Assembly (NCBI GenBank): GCA_037893245.1
Contig: JBAIAA010000028.1
Coordinates: 1,674,001-1,738,000, forward strand
DNA length: 64,000 bases
Direction of reading: 5' to 3'
Origin: Crossaster papposus
Taxonomy: Eukaryota > Echinodermata > Asteroidea > Velatida > Solasteridae
The notes below the pieces were generated by a model. The model ran no database searches, had not been told where the DNA came from, and worked only from the letters and a program-made list of their open reading frames with translations. A program made the position numbers and the translations under genes. Shown one piece after another: positions 60,743-64,000 of this stretch; the stretch's first letter is position 1, and each line of letters begins with the position of its first letter.

Positions 60743-63440
60743 GCGGCCCCAGGGGGTGCACGTCATGGCACCCATCTAAATATATTTTGTTTATTCATAC
60801 CACCCATTGATGCTTCTGCAGATTCAAAATGATTTCCCCCAAGCAGAATTATACAATGCCATTGCATTACAAAAGAAAACACCCACCCCCCCCCCCCCCC
60901 TACAACAAAAAGTCCACAAATTAAAAAACACCTTTTTTTCACAAGTTTATTTCATTTACCAGATCTGCATTTTTCAAAAGAAAAATCCTTTGTGTTTGTA
61001 CAAATTACAGGATTATTTATATCACATGAACAACTTTCTTCAACCATTTATCTTTACAAATTATGTTTTGGATGTTGATGAAACATAATTTTAAAAGGAC
61101 AACAAATTAAAAAAACCAATCTATTGTTGCACTGTGTTAAAAATGTTTTTAATTTTCTATAATTGTACTGTTGTAAGTGATTTAAAAACAAAATATCATT
61201 AATTCGAAAAATATTTAAGTGCAATTAAAAATTTGCCTCGTAGTACTGAATTTGTCGTGTGATCTCGAAGCCACCACCAGTTTGGCATGTACTATACATA
61301 GTTATATCACCCAGTTGAAACGAAATGAAAAATGAGTCACACTGGCCGATGTTATGCTACTATAAGTCAAAGTAAAATGGGGTGAAAATTGAGTGAATTT
61401 TTGATAAATTTGGTAAGATTAAAATCTATCTTGACCAATTTTTTTCAGGAAAATTCAAAATGCAAATGCCAAAACCCCAGGGTCAAAGTAGTGAAATTGT
61501 AACATTTTAAAAGCATGTCGCAGATAAGCTTGGTAAGTTTTCATTATACTGTCCCAAAGGCATTATATTTTGCATTCGTCTGTTGGAAATACTGTGGTTG
61601 GTAAAGAGTTTTGCTGTAATAATAATAATAATAGTCCTATAAATAATAAACCATGAAAAACCAACCGAATAAATGCTCAATTTTCAAATGCGTGGTTTTC
61701 CTTTTAGCTGAACCATACCAATACTAAAATTAACATAACACTAATTTGGGTGTCAAATTAAAGCTGAACATGTTCTCTTTCCATCCATTACATACCAACA
61801 ACTCAATTTCACCAAAATACGACTTGTTTCTGGTTTTGTGAGAGCAGGTCACATATTTTGTTTGTATTCAGATTATACACAAACATTGATCGATTCCTCA
61901 ATGCTTGTTTACATTAGGCCGACCAAAAATAAATGTGCCAAATACACAAAGGAATGCAATTCCTACCAAGTCATAAACAAATTGGATATGGTTCACACCT
62001 GGATTCGATACATAAACATAATCAAATAATTTGGGGAATAAGGTGGAATATGGCTGAATTTCTCGACTTGGCCAGCAATATTAAAACATGTGCTTATATG
62101 CAAGCAGCCATATCCACTACTCTAGTCCCAAGTATGTTATCAACGGCTATGAATCAGTCACATTATGGAGACGCTTTCAATAATGAAATTCTTGTCGCAT
62201 CTGTTGTATAAATTAACTGCAACAATAACAAATGCTGCCACTCTGCAGTGATATTGTGTACGGTTCGGTCTAATAGCCAAAAGAATTAGACTGTTGACTA
62301 TGTTCACGTTTCGTCCCGTTTCAGGCACCGTATGCGCAGCCACATAGACACTGGATCCACGCACAGCTCAGCGTTACACACCAATGGTGGACATTCCTTG
62401 CAATTCGTGTAGTTAAGAATCCTTGACTAAATTTCTCAAAATACTAATTTTACTCACACCATAACAATTCTTTCAACCAACATTTGCAATTGTGACCCCG
62501 CCAGTTTTCCCCTTCACTTTTCCAAATATAACCCTAATTCAATTTTACCTCTAGAGCTCTTCCTCGAAAAAGGGAGAAACCTTGTGTATGAAGCCAACAC
62601 AAGGTTTTCGGTTTGTATATTATGTGGACATCTTTTGTGAGCAGGGCCACACACAGCAAAAGGAATGTGTGCACAAATTTGCATGGATTTTGTGCTCAAG
62701 TCATGGAGTCAGAAAGCAAAACACAAGGCTAGCTCTACACCCGGCCAAAACGTACTCCAACAAAACAATCGTAAAATCAGTGGTAAAAGCAGTTACACGT
62801 GTGCAGTGAAACTTGCATGTAAATACTAATTCTGGCAAAACAAAAATCATTAAAAACTACCCTCAATATGTACAGACTACACTGAGTGTAATATCACATA
62901 CAATTTTTGTTTATGAACAACTATCAAAATGTAATTCAAGTCACTAACAGTAAGTACAAGTTTTTATAGGCAGCAATGGTGATGATCACAATCTACATTC
63001 CCAAATTTCTTACAACAAAGGTCGTACTATTTTTTGGTACAATATATATTAAACACAATAATAATCGAGTACATACGTACAGTTCAGAGAAGTACTTTAT
63101 ATATTTATAGTCACACTACATAGTATATATATTTTTGTTAATTAAAGGACAATACAACCTCGTTTAGTTTTTCATGTCACAATACAATAGTAATTTTGTT
63201 TTCCCCATTTTGAAATGTTTAAATAAACAAAAATGTCAATATCCCTTGATAAATTAAAGGTAGAACTGTAAAGAAAGATAAAGTCAGAATAGAAGGTATG
63301 GGTATGTAGATGTTTTAAATACAAATGCACCGTAGCAGTATTTCAGTAGCAGTTATAGACGGTGGATTCTTATTGAAGGGCATATCGGATGCTGTTATCT
63401 CAATGTAATCTACCAAATTATCAAAAAAAGCTCACTTGGA
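60743..63440. other. No gene recognised
   Basis: AT-rich sequence with a C tract (60887-60901) and small ORFs without motifs. GAGAGCAGGTCACATATTTT near 61843 resembles one end of a TGTGACC element, but no partner was found. Confidence 0.4.
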
Positions 63441-63759
63441 TTAAAGGTAGGATACATCATTGGTACCGTAATTGCTTGAATTATCATGAATGGGTGGATT
63501 TGGGTTGTATTTGATAGTAAATATCGTTTAACTGACCTGCCCGAAGTTTTACAATCATGGATGCAGAGAAAAGCAAGTAAACCGGCGTCAGGCAGTGTTT
63601 TTTATGTTCTGGACAACTATCGCAATTTTTAAAAATAATATTTTTTTTTAACACTTACAGGATATGAATTCTTTTGCTGGATGTCTACAATCATTATTTA
63701 CTTTCAAATAAGTAAGATATACCGAATTAATATCTGCAAATGGTGTATCCTACCTTTAA
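63441..63759 (-). mobile_element. AGGTAGGATACAC-family element, copy 5, with a partial sixth abutting
   Basis: TTAA-AGGTAGGATACATC at the left and GGTGTATCCTACC-TTTAA at the right. From 63756 the text TTAAAGGTAAGGTACACCATT starts another member in the opposite orientation, sharing the same TTAA. Confidence 0.85.
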
Positions 63760-64000
63760 AGGTAAGGTACACCATTTGCAGACATCAGAAACAAACATGA
63801 GGTGGCGTTATCGTCAGAAACAAACAAAATGTATGAACAGCAAATGTTCCTACATACCTTATGTTGATTAAAGCCCTTTTCACCCGTCACAAACAAACTT
63901 ACAAGGTTTTAGACTCCACTGATGAGCACCGATGTTTGGCAACCAGCCAACAAATATCACAAGCTTTCACACGGCAAAAAAATTGTCCGCATCCCTTGAG

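Overview
The window is animal nuclear DNA. It is AT-rich, its genes are split into short exons, and repeats fill most of the remaining sequence. The mixture of repeats (a Penelope-like retroelement, tRNA-derived SINEs, many miniature inverted-repeat elements, abundant ACATGTACATGT-type motifs) suggests a marine invertebrate, perhaps a non-vertebrate deuterostome. The species cannot be fixed from this sequence.

Two host genes are clear, both on the + strand. (1) Adenylosuccinate synthetase (ADSS) has eleven exons from 11519 to 28220, encoding the last 390 residues. The first coding exon, with the GDEGKGK loop, was not found. (2) N-alpha-acetyltransferase 40 (NAA40/NatD) is complete in eight exons from 34586 to 54692. 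The first exon codes only Met-Gly, and the summed product is 237 residues. Every intron is GT-AG except one ADSS intron, which begins with GC.

Layout: 1-11500 is upstream sequence or a long first ADSS intron, with foldback elements, a 5'-truncated Penelope-like element and several miniature elements. 11.5-28.2 kb is ADSS, whose introns hold a decayed piggyBac-like element, SINEs, a LINE tail and a BEL/Pao fossil containing an internal tandem array. 28.2-34.5 kb is intergenic or ADSS 3' sequence, ending in a 1.2-kb palindrome just before the NAA40 promoter. 34.6-54.7 kb is NAA40, including an intron with a 3-kb tandem array built from the end of its own exon 5. 54.7-64 kb is downstream sequence with poly-G tracts and nested elements.

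The main non-genic theme is short elements bounded by TTAA target duplications. At least four families are present, with ends starting CCAGTTCGCGCC, CCCTAAC, CCCTTT and AGGTAGGATACAC. The CCCTAAC ends look like telomere repeats but are transposon termini. One insertion at 53532-53805 has its empty site preserved in a sister repeat at 28657-29076, which proves TTAA insertion. The two host genes have unrelated roles (purine synthesis; histone N-terminal acetylation), and their adjacency does not suggest a shared pathway.
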